Source: Corinectria fuckeliana (taxonomy: Eukaryota; Ascomycota; Sordariomycetes; Hypocreales; Nectriaceae). From it: DNA of 64,000 bases. Each line of letters starts with the position of its first letter. Position 1 is the stretch's first letter. Location: positions 496,001-560,000 of the forward strand of contig WPDH01000034.1 in assembly GCA_019137255.1 (NCBI GenBank), written 5' to 3'. The notes under the pieces are model-generated. The model worked only from the letters and a program-made list of their open reading frames with translations, was not told the origin of the DNA and searched no databases. Positions 22,054-34,181 of this stretch are shown piece after piece. Position numbers and translations under genes: made by a program.

Positions 22054-23712
22054 TATGGACTAGACGGACATGGGGATGCCTTTCGAGTCTTGCGAAGAAT
22101 GCGACAATATGGGGAGTTGATTGATATTGTGATGATTTGTGAAAGTCGAAGTCGCCGTTCATCGCCACGGACTAGCGATATAAGTAGTAAGTAGGCCTAG
22201 AGGCTCAGGTTATTCTTTCTATGATACTAACCCAAGTTTGACCCCATCGGGAGGTGGGGGTGAGTGAAGTGCTAGAACTACGGATATCCCGATCTCATTG
22301 CCGTAGGGGCTCGGAACACCCGCCGACTTATATTGTTCACGACGATGAGGAAGGAATGGTGCCGCTTTAGCTTAGCACGGAATTGTACCTGGCTTCGTCT
22401 GAACAGGGTGTGGAAGGTGGAATGACGGTGATTCCGGGTGAAGAACACAAGTTCACAGAGAGGATGAAAGTTGGGTCTCAACCATAGAGCCTACAGCGAC
22501 AGGGATTTCGTTCATTGGAGAGTTTAATATAACAATTGAGCTTCATTTGCTCGCATTGGTTTTTCAGCAAATTATGAGATGATTACGTTCTATTCAACAT
22601 CTACTGTACGGTTCCGGACAAGATATTTATGCATTCAACATCCTTCTTAGCTTAGCAAAGCCGTGAGCTGTTAGACTCGGTGTTGTTAGCACTAAAAGAC
22701 GTCTCACAGCATCACAGACGACCAAATCAGGTAGCTTGGGACTGTCTTCGGAAGAGCCGACTCCATCTTGGCCCTTTGCCAATTACCCCGCGACTTCTCC
22801 AAGTCTGGCATGGCGGCCCAGCATGGCTACATCCATGTGCTCGGAAAAGCCGGAATGCGGGGTTGACTCTGAGGCTTCCACGATCCTCTAGAGTCAAACG
22901 CCAAATAGCTTGGTCAGTGTAATGCGGAGGACAACAGCGTCTGAGTGGACAACGGACATGTCGATCCGTTTCTTGCTGCGTCTGGCTGTCCAAAAGGATA
23001 GCTCAGTCAGACTAATATAAACATTCCAGTAATAAGCAATCTCTCAGGCTTTATTGAGATGACAATTGAAATCCTCGAAACCATGGATGAATCCGTCGCA
23101 ACGTCAAAGGCAATTGCCATTACAAACACGCTTTGGTACAGACCAAGGACAAGTCTGCGTCCCGGATCAACGATGGCGCGAGACGAGACGGAGCACTGCC
23201 GTTCAACCACCACTGAGGCCTGTTGACGCTGGTTGACGAGGTGTTTGATACGAACTTGATGCTTGAGACGGGAGTGTCGGAGGAAACTGATGCTTTACTG
23301 CGCTTTTTGGGCTCGGGGCCGGGGGAGAAAATGGAAGAGGGAATCAAAGGGCCGCAATTGGTTGAACAACGATCAACGCAGGGGTCATATCTGTGCGAGT
23401 TATTTAAGGATCTAAGAGGCTAACCCATAAGGCTTAACACTGGTAGTAGGATGTCTCGGTAGTCGTGGATGGGATCAAACCAGACTCGTATCACTGAAGC
23501 GATCTAAGCATTACTTGTGAAAAAGCTATATGTCTATGTAGGATACGATAAACTGTACAGCGCTAGACGCTAGTCTAGCATAGAATGTAAAAGTCGCTCC
23601 CCGTGAGTCCCGCCAATGTTAACTAACATTCAACGGAACCCACCATTTCCCTGCAAAACCTCCATCAATTCCACAACATTGTAAGCGCCCTTGAGGATTC
23701 TTGCAAATCCCC
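22054..23712. other. Intergenic, about 1.7 kb
   Basis: No supported gene on either strand. Short frames (22278-22481, 22727-22993, 23120-23347) lack motifs. Composition is mixed, with no clear repeats. Confidence 0.45.
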
Positions 23713-24300
23713 TCACTTCGACAGGCAAACCTGGGAATAGTACGTGGCGAAAGTCGTCGCTGCCGCAGCGCAGCAAAAGATAGACTCCTGGTTCGCCTTG
23801 GCGGCGCAGGCAACACAAGCCACGGCAAAGTTGGTGGCGGAGAAGTTGGTGCAAGAGCGGCACGAGTTGGGGTTGGGAGCGCTGTTGCAGCTGAAGGAAT
23901 GGGACTTGGCGATGGCGGCATCCTTGATCTGGGGGCAGTTCCGGGCCCGCTGGTGAATAGACGAGTCCGAGACTTTGACATCCACGTCTAGGGCGAGGAC
24001 TGCGTCGAGGTTGGCTAGCAAGTCTTCCTTCTTGGAAATGGCAACGATGGGATCAAAGAACTTGTCGTAGAGAGCCTCGGGGACGCATTCCGAGGGCGAG
24101 TTGAGGTAGGTGTCCGGGATACGGGGCAGGACGAGGTCACTGTCCTTGGCCTTGTTGGGGTTCAGGCCCTCGTAGGTATGACTCAGAGCTTGGAGATGAG
24201 AGAGGTTGATGCAGCCGGTCTTGTCGCCGGCGGAGAAAGTCAGGTCGCTCGAGAGAGCAGACCCAGCCAACATGGCGAGAACGAAGATGGCTGAAACCAT
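23713..24300 (-). CDS. Secreted cysteine-rich protein, 195 aa, family not recognised
   Basis: Intronless. The N-terminus MVSAIFVLAMLAGSALSS is a clear signal peptide, so the product is extracellular. The mature part has about 11 cysteines, mostly in the C-terminal 80 residues (NCPQ, FSCNS, CRSC, CVAC, FCC, VC), suggesting a disulfide-bonded C-terminal domain with alternating Ala/Thr. The central part (PRIPDTYLNSPSECVPEALYD) is more polar. A TATAAAT box on the minus strand at about 24408-24414 is some 110 bp upstream. No enzyme motif or lipid anchor seen. It could be a virulence effector or wall protein; both are inference. Confidence 0.72.
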   Translation of the reverse strand: MVSAIFVLAMLAGSALSSDLTFSAGDKTGCINLSHLQALSHTYEGLNPNKAKDSDLVLPRIPDTYLNSPSECVPEALYDKFFDPIVAISKKEDLLANLDAVLALDVDVKVSDSSIHQRARNCPQIKDAAIAKSHSFSCNSAPNPNSCRSCTNFSATNFAVACVACAAKANQESIFCCAAAATTFATYYSQVCLSK

Positions 24301-25874
24301 TGTTGCGAGAGAGATGGATTACAGTGATGTGGGTTTGAGAGAGTAGAAAGAGATGCTTTGATGTGCTGCAGAATCAAAAGCCATTACTTTTCAAGGGGAA
24401 TCTTCTGATTTATATTTCCACAGACCATAGCGCTGTCTCCTTAGACTTGTCAATGGTCACGACAAAGGCACGCAGATCCTTCCCCTCGGAAGTCCGACAA
24501 GTTCACTGAGCTAATTTCTCGACGGGTTCGCATCTCGAAGCATGGAGTCATCGCCTTTGGAACGAGAGGCACGTCTCCGACTTCTGACGTTGGAAAATGA
24601 TGTTAAACGAGTTAAACGAGACGCGTTCTCATTGGATCACGTTAAGCATTGGCTCTTGGGGGCTGTTCATGCACATTTGACTTTTATTGTGACATGGCAT
24701 ACTACAATCTTAAATGCACTTAGTAAATGAGGTCCTAATCCTTATAGAGTTAACAAACTCGTGTACGGTGGACTGTCTCTGAGTTCTTTCTTTTTCTTGT
24801 CTCGTTAGCGACGCTACCTCTATGAGGTGCGTGCACCCTGCCAACTGCCGGACTACGACGGGTGCCGTGCTATCCGCATTCATGGTCTGATGCAGACTGG
24901 TAAGTTGAAATACCCGCTGGTAAAAGCTTGATTCAAATAGCTGGGGTCCTAATCCCCGTCTTGAGTGATGAAACTATTTCAAGATTTTCACTGCATTGTC
25001 CGCGCTTTGGTAATTCCATTCCAGCGGGCTCCCAAATGCAATGCCCCTGATCTAAGGCTGATGCTTGTATTTTTGTATGACTGGGGTTTTTGACGACAGT
25101 TGGATCATGTCTAACTGGAAGTCGTCTCTGATAACTAAAGAAGAAGTGGTCATTAATAAACTCGCCCGTTACGTTACGTCATGGGAGGAAAAAGGATCTA
25201 TGGCTCTCGATAGTGTTGTACCGTTGTTTATTTCCACCATATCTTGACGCTCGACCTTGCGCTTGGATTCTCTGTACGTAATATTATCTGCATGACCTTG
25301 AAGAAGTTAGGCTTTGAAGGAGTTAAAATTTGGCATGAAGCCATCTTCTGAGGTTCAATGCGGCCTGGTGTAGTTGACCGCTGAGGCGAGCAAATTAAAG
25401 CTAGCATTAGACCCATCGTGGCCTTCAGCTCCAATTCTCGGTTCCGACCCACGTTGTCTATGCTTTCGATGACCTTGGTAGAGCTTCAGTCCTCAAGGCA
25501 CTCGTCCCTTGGGTTGACAATCTTCTTAGAGTTCAAACCAAACTCCAGGGTTGCTGGCCACTAAGGCGGAAGCAAGAGGTGAATGGCTTCACCGTAACGC
25601 AGCTCGGTCTCCGAGCGGCCCTGGATCACCAAGCAACTCGTACAATACGAGGCAGGGCATGATTGATCGGCAGATTGTTGCCGACTTAACGTAACGCAGA
25701 TCGTATGGTCTGGCCCTTCGTAGTACGTCAATGATATACAGATGGCTGCACATATAAAGAGACAAGATGTCCGCCGAGATTTCCAGTTTTACGCAACAAT
25801 CACTCAAGCACTCAAGCACTTCACTATTCTTTACACTCAACAACATCTTTGGATAATCCCCTCGAACCGCAACA
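24301..25874. other. Intergenic, about 1.6 kb
   Basis: 5' flanks of two divergent small secreted protein genes. Becomes more AT-rich from 24.5 kb. Short open frames only, none with a recognisable product. No clear repeat identified by eye. Confidence 0.45.
25753..25758 (+). promoter_or_regulatory. TATA box of the 98-aa secreted protein gene
   Basis: TATAAA about 120 bp before the ATG at 25875, followed by a CAA/CTCAAG-rich leader. It supports transcription of the small multi-exon gene. Confidence 0.55.
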
Positions 25875-26332
25875 ATGAAGGTCACCGCTATTGCTCTCAC
25901 CCTCCTGACTCTCGGCAGCAGGTAAGTAAAACACTTGTTAACGATGAGTACGATCTGATATCCCTCAGTGTGTCTGCCAGTGTCCACCACAACTGTGGCT
26001 GCAATGTTCGTGGCAAGTACCACGTTGACCTGAGCAAGGCCGCCTGTGCTCTCTGGGGTGCCACTCAGCCGCATACTTGGTTTGGTAAGGAAATTCTCCA
26101 TCGACTTGCACGATCACTCACTAACTTTCTGGCTCTAGACGGTTATTCTGTGAGCTTGACTACTCAACTCCAAGTAAATTCTCTCTTTACTAACCACAAT
26201 TATGTATAGTGCATTGATAAGGGCATCGGCCGCGGCATCGATGGTCAACCTTTTGAGAACACCTGCCAACAGGCGTGGGATGTCAACTTTGGTGGAAACC
26301 GAAACGATGTCCGGGGTAACTGCTGGCACTAG
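25875..26332 (+). CDS. Small secreted cysteine-rich protein (98 aa) with an 11-nt exon
   Basis: Not visible as one open frame; assembled from exons 25875-25921, 25969-26084, 26139-26149 and 26210-26332. All introns (47, 54 and 60 bp) have GT-AG borders and the total is exactly 99 codons. The signal peptide (MKVTAIALTLLTLGSS, extended over the first junction) leads into a mature region of about 78 residues with six cysteines: NCGC, AACALW, YSCID, NTCQQ and the end GNCWH. Exon 3 encodes only the D-G-Y-S segment before the fourth cysteine. Six cysteines in a short glycine- and asparagine-rich secreted chain are typical of fungal effector candidates. No family is recognised. It lies at the edge of an AT-rich, repeat-bearing island. 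Confidence 0.75.
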
Positions 26333-27130
26333 ATATGATGGAGGGGGAACGTTACTTCTAGTAGCCAGTTTCCATGCCCAGTATCCTGTTGTTTTGGTTC
26401 TCATCTGAGAATGCAGTCGGTTTATTTCTTTCGGCATTTGCCTGTTTAGTATTATAGTAGTTCAACAGGCCTCATCCTCGCTGACATCACTCTCGGACAG
26501 TCGGGATCTGGCTTTACTTTAGTTTGTTGCACATAAGACTGTTGTTGAATTTGCTGCCCGCGAAGTGACTGTAATCTCTTTTGGAGGCCTCCGCTATTCC
26601 CCGACTCTGTGTCAGGTAACAATATCGCACGAAACGAATGCATGACTTGTCCGATATTTCTGGAAGCCGGGGACTATGGAAAGACTGCGATGTGGTGTGC
26701 CAGATCAGCATCGCTTTGTCATTCTAGCAACACGTTAGCGGAGTGCCGGCCCCCTTTTCGTCCAGCTGATGGCGTGATGGCGATAACCTGCGAGCTTAAA
26801 CTGAATTTCTTTTTTCAATACTGGTTGTGAAGCCATGACTTAAGCGGTCAACTGAGAAGTGACCGCGCAGAGCAGTATTGACTAACTGTTCAATCGACGT
26901 TTCTCATATGTAGATCAGCCGGACCAAAGTGCGGAACAGCCAGCACCCTTCTTGTGTAACACTTCAGCCTATTGTGCAACAGTAGAGTAAGATATATAGA
27001 CAGCAACATTACAATAAGATAGAAGGAGTGGGGGGATGGGAGGTAACATAGGAACGGAGAATAACTGCACCTCTAGCTCAGTTGGGATTTAAACGCTGAT
27101 GCTAGCATTGACAGTCGAGTTAGCAGAACT

Positions 27131-27232
27131 ACACCAATACTAAACTACTAATACTGATATACCAATACTACTGACATATAAATCCTAATATACTAATACT
27201 AATACTCATTATAATACAAATATTAATAACAT
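27131..27232 (+). repeat. Imperfect AATACT/ACTAAT simple repeat
   Basis: About 100 bp of A/T/C-only sequence built from degenerate AATACTA units, almost without G. Confidence 0.75.
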
Positions 27233-27318
27233 ATTTAGGGAAGGTACAATGACACCACAGCACTCACGCCAACGCCCATCGCCTCGCTGACCCCGTTTCT
27301 ACCTTTGCGATAGTCTCC

Positions 27319-27354
27319 GCTTCTCCTTCTGCTTCTGCTTCTGCTTCTTTTTTT
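27319..27354 (+). repeat. CTTCTG hexanucleotide microsatellite
   Basis: Four to five imperfect tandem CTTCTG units ending in a T run. Read on the minus strand it gives an Arg/Ser/Lys-rich frame, which explains the spurious 74-codon open frame there. Confidence 0.75.
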
Positions 27355-29949
27355 AGCCCTTGACTTCGCCCCCGCCTTCTCTCTCCAATCTGCCTCGGCC
27401 GCCGTCACTATGATGTTGTCTGACACCTGCTCGTGCCATTGCGCTGATGCGCTTACCAAAATGGTTTCCAGTATAAGCTAGTGACCCAGTATAAGCTAAT
27501 GGCTTCAGGTTATTTCCATTTTAGATCTTTTGGCCATCGTTACTTTGATGTTGGCGAACGCACTAAGGGGACCACAGCCCAGCAACTAAGAGGAAGCTTT
27601 TCGCCGGCAAGGGAGATAGGCTGGAAGGGCACAAATCGGGCTCAGCCACTAGAGTGAGTTCACAAGGATCAAGGTCAGCTTGATCAAGCTGATCAATGAA
27701 GGAAAGACTAAAGAGAGACTAGAAAGATGGGGAAAACAAATTGATTTTTCACCGGGAAATATAAGTATGAAAAGGGTGCCAAAATAAAAGTCATGCTATT
27801 CAGGCTGAAAGCCCACCATTCTCTATGTTATCATTTACTTATTATGGTTACAATGCCCTAATGCTCTGGTACCCTGGTGGCCGAATGAAGCTCACTTTGG
27901 ACGCATGCGCTATCCTCAACATCCCAAAGTTGCTCGTCCGCTTCGACACGGCTCTTGCCTATATAGCAAGTCAACAGCCAATATCTGCCTCTAGATAAAA
28001 AGGCGAGGAAACTCGGTTTAGGAGTCAGATCGTGGCAGCAAATAGGGACACAAAATCTAGGGTTTTAGGCTGGGATTAAGGCTTAGTTCAAAGGCAGCAT
28101 CTAGCCGCAGATATACAAGCTCCAATGAGCCACCTAGTAATGTGATGGGGCATTTTGGCCCCTTGGTGCTGTAGTTAGTTGGCTTCAGCTCCTTGAAGTT
28201 GGGTGCTTCCTCAAAGGCAAGATTGCCGTCCTCCTAGAAGAGATGGCACACCCCTTTACCTTCTGTAAAACGATAAAGCTCTTAGTATATTATTACTGAG
28301 CTATCTTATCTATTATTTACTGTGCTGCTTTCTTTATCTAAGATATCAAGAAAGGCGTATGTAAAGCCGAGCAATAATTAGTATGCTCTAGAGTATTTTA
28401 TCATGTGAAACTAATAACGCGGAGTTCACGACTACTAGATCAAGACAACACAGAGAGAGCGTTGATGGGATGGTGATGTAATTAGTGTCGGGGTTCTGCT
28501 TAGGTGCATCTCGAACAAGTCATGTGCAACCAATGCCGATGCCTTATGCAGTAAATATCGGTGGCATGATCTGAACAGAAAACTCTGGAACAAGACCACC
28601 GTGTCAGACTTGGCCACCCTGTAAACCGAGTAATGGGGCGGGGACTGGCTTATATACTACGTTACAAGCTCCCCGGATTTAACAACAACTCCCGGTTCAC
28701 ACACCGACTTCCGCCGAAGATATCCTAAAAAGGACGTGACTCGTGAGAATACGTACCGGAGTAGGGGAACCTGGCCTAAGCCTTGACAAAGTGGGGATAT
28801 CGTCCGAGCACTCGAATCCTTATGTACAGCAAGTAAGCTGGAGCTAGCAAGGACAGACCGCTCTGCTGAAATATCACGCAACTAGCAAAATTCCAGCTGC
28901 TGTTATTCCTTCGTTTGCTTGTCTTCGTCGTCACCTGCAACAGACCGCGTCACTCACGTCGCAAGTGGCGCATTGTGGGCGTAGAATGTGACCTGCTGCT
29001 TGAGGAGAATCGGAGCACAATTGGCTCAACAACGCCCCCGGAAGACTTTTGGTGACTCGGCATTTGCCTCCGCATCTCTTGTATGTATCGGTGATGCCGC
29101 TTCATGACCCACATCGAATGCAAGTACGTAGTAGCTGCGTCTTATCACCGTAAGAGCCGCACTATATAGGCACTTATGTACAGTATGTATGCTTCCCACT
29201 GCCGGTACGACGTCATGCACGGGCTCTGTCCAATGGCGCGTCTCGCAAGGGAATCTTTCACGAGATCTTCCCATGTTCTCGCCTGATCCGTCTCACATCA
29301 GTTCAGTTTTATGGTTAGTGTCATATTTACGTTTCTCCATGTACCAGCCTTTTGTCATCTCTGGCTTAACAACTCGGCTCGTATCAAACATCTCCACCCA
29401 GTCGTGCAGAAAAATGGGAAAACCTTTACCCTTTGCAGGCGATCTGCGGTGACTACAGTACTGAAGGGAATCCTTCGGTCTCAACTTGGTCATTTTTGCG
29501 CTATTTTCACACGGCCCTTGACTTGCCGGCGTGCGCTGAAGTGCTCCCCGCCAGATCTTGGTGGCCCGGTCAGCAGCGCGTTCATGACGGAGGCATACCC
29601 ACATGGCCAAAAGTGCCCGAGAAAAGACCGTGCCGTGTAGCCGGTTCAATAAAGGACGGTGCTATGCCGGGCCTGTCTTCTCCAGCCAACGGTACGCGAT
29701 GAATATTTACCACCTCACTTGCCGGTAAAGCCCCCGGCTCTATTGGTGTATCCTGATTCCTTGCCCCATTCGAAGGGGCAAGATGCCCTCCGTCGTTCCC
29801 ACGGGGCTCCGCATCCGTCGCGTCCGGAGACCGTCTGGAGAGGTGCGGAACGCGGAGCAAAGAGACAACCTTATATGAGGATCCCCGCGGCCGCTAATCG
29901 CCCATTCCCTTCTTCACACCCCAGGGAAGACGCGAAAACTACGGACACA

Positions 29950-31612
29950 ATGGAGACTCAGACTGCAACTTACCTTGGAGCGAACGGCAAGCAGCTGACC
30001 ATCCTCCAGCTGGCCCTCATCGTCGCCCCTGCCTTTATCCTCTTCGGCTACAACCAGGCCGGCATCGGTGGCCTTCTCTCCGAGGAGGACTGGGTCAAGA
30101 CGTTTCCCGAGATAGACACTGTCAACACTGAGGGGGCGGAGAAGAGCTCGAAGTCGACGCTTCAGGGCTTCGTTGTCGCGACTTTCGTCATTGGCGCTCT
30201 CATCGGTTCGCTGTCGTGCTCATACACGGGTGACAAGTTCGGACGTCGCAATGTCATCTTCGTCGCTGGCATTTGCTCCCTTGTTGGCGAGATTCTAGAG
30301 GCCTCTTCTTTCGGCCTCGCCCAGTTCATCGTCGGCAGAGTCATCATCGGCCTCGGAGTCGGCCAGTTGAGCTCCATCGTCCCCGTCTGGCTGAGCGAGA
30401 CGTCCGCAGCCCAGAACCGAGGTCGTCAGGTCGTCTTGACCGGGTTGTTCATGTGCCTGGGCTACACGCTGGAGTCCTGGATCGACCTGGGCTTCTTCGA
30501 GTTCAAGCATGGCCCCGTGACCTGGCGTCCGCCCATTGCCATCGCCATCGCCTTCTCCATCGTCGTCATCTGCTCCGTCTACTTCCTGCCCGAGAGCCCC
30601 CGGTGGCTTGTGCTGAAGAACCGCTCCGACCAGGCCCGCTTCGTCATTTCTGCCCTACGAGGGCTTCCCGAGGACTCCATGGAGGTCCAGGCCGAGCTTG
30701 CTGGCATTGAGAATTCTCTGGAGGAGACGAGCAACAGCGGAGCGAAGCTGCGCGACATGCTGAAGATGGGCGACGACAAGCTGCTCTATCGGTTCATCCT
30801 CTGCATCTTGCTGCAGTTCTACCAGCAGATGTCCGGCAGCAACCTCGTCAGTGTCTACGCCACCGTTCTGTTCCAGAACAACCTCGGCATGAGCAGCGAG
30901 ATGTCTCGTATTCTCTCGGGCGGTGCTCTGACCTGGAAGTTCTTGTCGTCTTTCGTGGCCTTTTTCACTATCGATCGCTTCGGACGTCGAGCCGTCTTCA
31001 TGATCAGCGGTGTTGGCATGTCTGCTAGTATGATTGCTCTGGCGATCACCACTTCGTTTGGCAGCGACAACAAGCCGGCCATGATTGCTGCTGGCTGCTT
31101 CATCTACCTCTACAACACTTGGGTTCCAATAGGATTCCTCGGTGCCAATTTCCTGTACTGCACCGAAATCGCGCCTATCCGGCTTCGCATGGCCATGTCT
31201 TCCATCTCAACAGCCAACCACTGGCTCTGGTACGCCATACTCTTACTCCAACGAACGAGGTTTTTATTAACACATCTTCAGGAACTTCGTCATCGTCATG
31301 GTCACCCCTGTGGCCATTAACACCATCGGCTGGCAGTATTACATCGGTTAGACTACCCTCCTAAATCGATTGCTTTGATATAGTCCTAACGTCCTAATGT
31401 CCTTAGTTTTCGCTGTGATTGCGGCTTGCATTCCCCTCTCAGTCTACTTCTTCTTTCCCGAAACGATGGGCCGGAACTTAGAGGAGATCGAGTTGTTGTT
31501 CAAGGACTCTCCTTCAGTGTGGACAACTGTCAAGTTCGCTAGGAACCGGCCGATTGCTATGCCGCAGGAGTATTCAGCCAAGGACAAGGCAGACCACTTG
31601 GAAGACAACTGA
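29950..31612 (+). CDS. MFS sugar transporter (hexose-transporter family)
   Basis: Plasma-membrane proton-coupled sugar transporter, 516 aa. Exons 29950-31229, 31282-31346 and 31407-31612, all in frame. About 12 membrane spans. Family signatures: GDKFGRRNVIF after span 2, GRVIIGLGVGQLSSIVP, PESPRWLVLKNR at the end of span 6, then DRFGRRAVFM and PETMGRNLEEIELLF at the C-terminus. The QFYQQMSGSN stretch corresponds to the QQxSGxN sugar-binding region of span 7. The frame stays open upstream to 29659, but the ATG at 29950 begins the conserved part. Substrate unknown. Confidence 0.92.
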
Positions 31613-32218
31613 AGGAATATCTTTAAAATGTCGATATGGATGAAATGAAGAAATAAAATTATGATTTATAGGCCACTTTAGTGGTCTTTTACGCCTGAGA
31701 TGGGTAGCATTTTGTCAGCGGCGTTAGCGATTGCATTACTCCCCTAGCTCATGCTGATCCGTTATGCGGACACATCAGCCCTCGGTTCTACTACTTTCGA
31801 CGACCGGGTTCAATATTAACATTTTGATCCACCAAGAAAATTCGACTAGAAATAGACAGCAAACCAGGCACAGTTTTGATCCGGTACATGCAACACATTG
31901 TAGTTATTCTACCGGATTGGATTATGGTGTTGCTGAGGAGGAAACGAGATCTAGACGAGGCTGGGTATTCCAAGAATTTTTCATACTTGTGTCCACGAGT
32001 GGTTCTGTTCAATCGTCCAGAGCATGTGTAGGTTTGCAACGAAGATGCTGAGTGCGAATGCGGCGGAACCACCACAAAAGACTATGATAGCAACTATCTA
32101 TTCAACCCTGTCCCCCAGAGCGTGAGCTAAAACAGGAAATCAATTTGAATAGAAAGAAAAAGCATGCCTTCCTAGCTAGACTAGACAGGCGGCTGCTTTT
32201 AGTAGGCAGCCCAGTTGA
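31613..32218. other. Convergent intergenic region
   Basis: Between the sugar transporter and carboxypeptidase 3' ends. AT-rich, no gene seen. Confidence 0.5.
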
Positions 32219-34181
32219 CTATTTTCTTGCAAAAGTTCTGTCTGAACGAGAAGACTCAGAGGGAGGGTTAATCATGATATAGTCCTTAATGACAGCAGAT
32301 CCATCCCGGAGAGCGGCAATTTGTTCCTCGCTACAGAAGCTCGAATCCAAAACATAGCAAAAGTCGTCGTACTGTTCTGGAATTTCCGATCGAATGTGCC
32401 AGGTATCAGAGGGCCCCTTAGTATGGTAGTCCGGATTAGCAGTAGTATCAATCTCGCCAGTCGCAATGTCACGGTTGAAAAGAGCCCGATGAAAGACTCG
32501 ATAGGCAGTCTCCGGCTGATAGGAAGGCACCGCATGTCCCGCCTGAAAGACTCGGACGAAGGAAAGGTTTCCGTACTGTCGAACTTGGCCGCCTTCGTAG
32601 GTGCGATTGGTGCGAAGAGGAGCGTAACCCGCTGCTGAAAAGGCGTCTTGGTTTTCCCATGGAATGGCGAGCGATACAGCCTCGCCGCCGATCCAATTGC
32701 ACGCAAGGTCCCGATCGCCGTGCATCAGCGTGACCTTGATGCCACTATGCAAGAGGTAGGCCAGGTCCTCAATCCAACCAGGACGCGGATAGTCGCCGAT
32801 GCCATGAAACGCCGACGCCGACCCTTCGGAGCCCTCCGTCCAGTTCAGCGCGACCCCCAAGGCCAGCTGTACGTGTGGCTGATTGAGGTACCCTGGGACG
32901 AATGGCGGAGGGAAAAGAGTCGGGTTGAGCTGGGTTATATCATAATAAGCACGACCAGAGTATTCGTTGTACGGGTCTGTTATTCTGTTGGTACAAAAGG
33001 TTTCTGCCTCGTGGCATATCCGGTTCACCGTCGAGTTGATTCCGATGTTGTCGGGGTCGTAGACCGCTGATATCTCGCGACAGTCATTGATCTGGTCACG
33101 ACAGCCTCCCTCACGGCTATAAGCGTCACTCATGCTCTCGTATACCGTCTCATTAACCGTCTCGATCCCGTAGGTATTGTTGTAAGCCATGGTTGGGTAT
33201 GAAGACAACTGGATCTGCTGGTCAATGCAGCCACTGACGATGAGAAGCGTATCGAGATTTAGCATGTATCTCTCGCCATCAGCACCCTCCCACGTGCCAC
33301 TTCGAATCTTCTCGTTCTGCTCTTGGAAGTACGCTGCAAAGGCTGGACCATACCGGCCACCGTACGACTGCGTGGACATGCTTATGCGGTCGTTGCTTGG
33401 GCGGTGTCTTGGGAATTCCTGGAACCACACCTGGGCAAAGTGCCACAGAGCACCGGCGGCATTTCTGGTGCCCCAGCTTGTCGAATTGCGATCTCCGCTG
33501 GGATACGTGCCCGTCTTGTATGTGACGTTTTGTTCTGGTATCGGGCTTGATGGGTCCAAGGGCTCGATGCTGCCAAACAGACTTTTGGTCACATTTCTCA
33601 ACTTGTCATACGAAAAGCCTGTTTGTACGGGTTGGTCGATGTATAGCATATTGACTATTGGTAGTAAGAAAGGTGCAATACGCTCGTATAAGTTCACTAA
33701 CCTTTGTTGTTCCAAGCCCACTTCCTAAGATCTGTCGAGTTGGAATCAGGATTAATGTAACAAGGACCATTCTCCCTGAAGAGGCCAGGCATCGAGGAGG
33801 CGCCGGGCCCGCCGTTCAACCAGATGGAGAGGGGTGCGTCTTCGGGGCTTTCCCTTGCTTCGAAGAGCCAAAAGAACGTATTGATCTCGTAATCTTGCTC
33901 TTGGCCAACGTCCTGGAGGGTTCCTGGGGGGAGATGAATGTATCCCGCATACGACTTGACGCCGGGGGTGGTCTCGCAGATGCCGGGCTAGAGGCGTTGG
34001 TCACGTCGTCTTCTCCGCTGGCATGGCATATGCCACATACCTCTTTGTAGTTAACTGTGATGCCCTCGCCAAACTTGGACTTCAACACGGTCACCCCTTC
34101 AGGCGTTGGGGGAAATTGTGCCAACGTAGGGCGAACGAGAGCTGCCGTGCAAGCTAGTGTGGGAAGGTAGGCGAACAGCAT
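32219..34181 (-). CDS. Secreted S10 serine carboxypeptidase
   Basis: Removes C-terminal residues from peptides, outside the cell or in the vacuole. Exons 34181-34041, 33987-33702 and 33654-32219 encode 620 aa. Signal peptide about residues 1-21 (LACTAALVRPTLA). Family blocks: WLNGGPGASS (oxyanion region) and YIDQPVQTGFSYD across the second junction, then catalytic Ser239 in TQSYGGRYG, where the usual Glu before the serine motif is Gln. Catalytic Asp is in HGDRDLACN and His in AGHAVPSYQP. Many N-glycosylation sequons (NVT, NST, NNT, NET, NRT, NLS). The Glu-to-Gln change at the first SYGG position may alter the acidic pH profile. No membrane anchor at the C-terminus. Confidence 0.92.

Larger units (their letters stand above)
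26333..29949. other. Gene-poor, partly AT-rich island, about 3.6 kb
   Basis: No intact gene supported. 27.0-28.5 kb is strongly AT-rich with simple repeats and stop-rich frames, consistent with RIP-decayed repeats. On the minus strand at about 28120-28260 a fragment reads EDGNLAFEEAPNFKEL and then KPTNYSTKGPKCPITL, with stops around it: a gene or transposon relic that I cannot name. 28336-28378 resembles 35881-35926. 28.9-29.9 kb is normal-composition promoter sequence of the sugar transporter. Confidence 0.5.

Noticed and set aside
27068..27140. tRNA-like start (CTCTAGCTCAGTTGGG)
   Set aside because: Resembles a tRNA A box, but no proper B box (GGTTCGANTCC) or acceptor-stem pairing could be found downstream.
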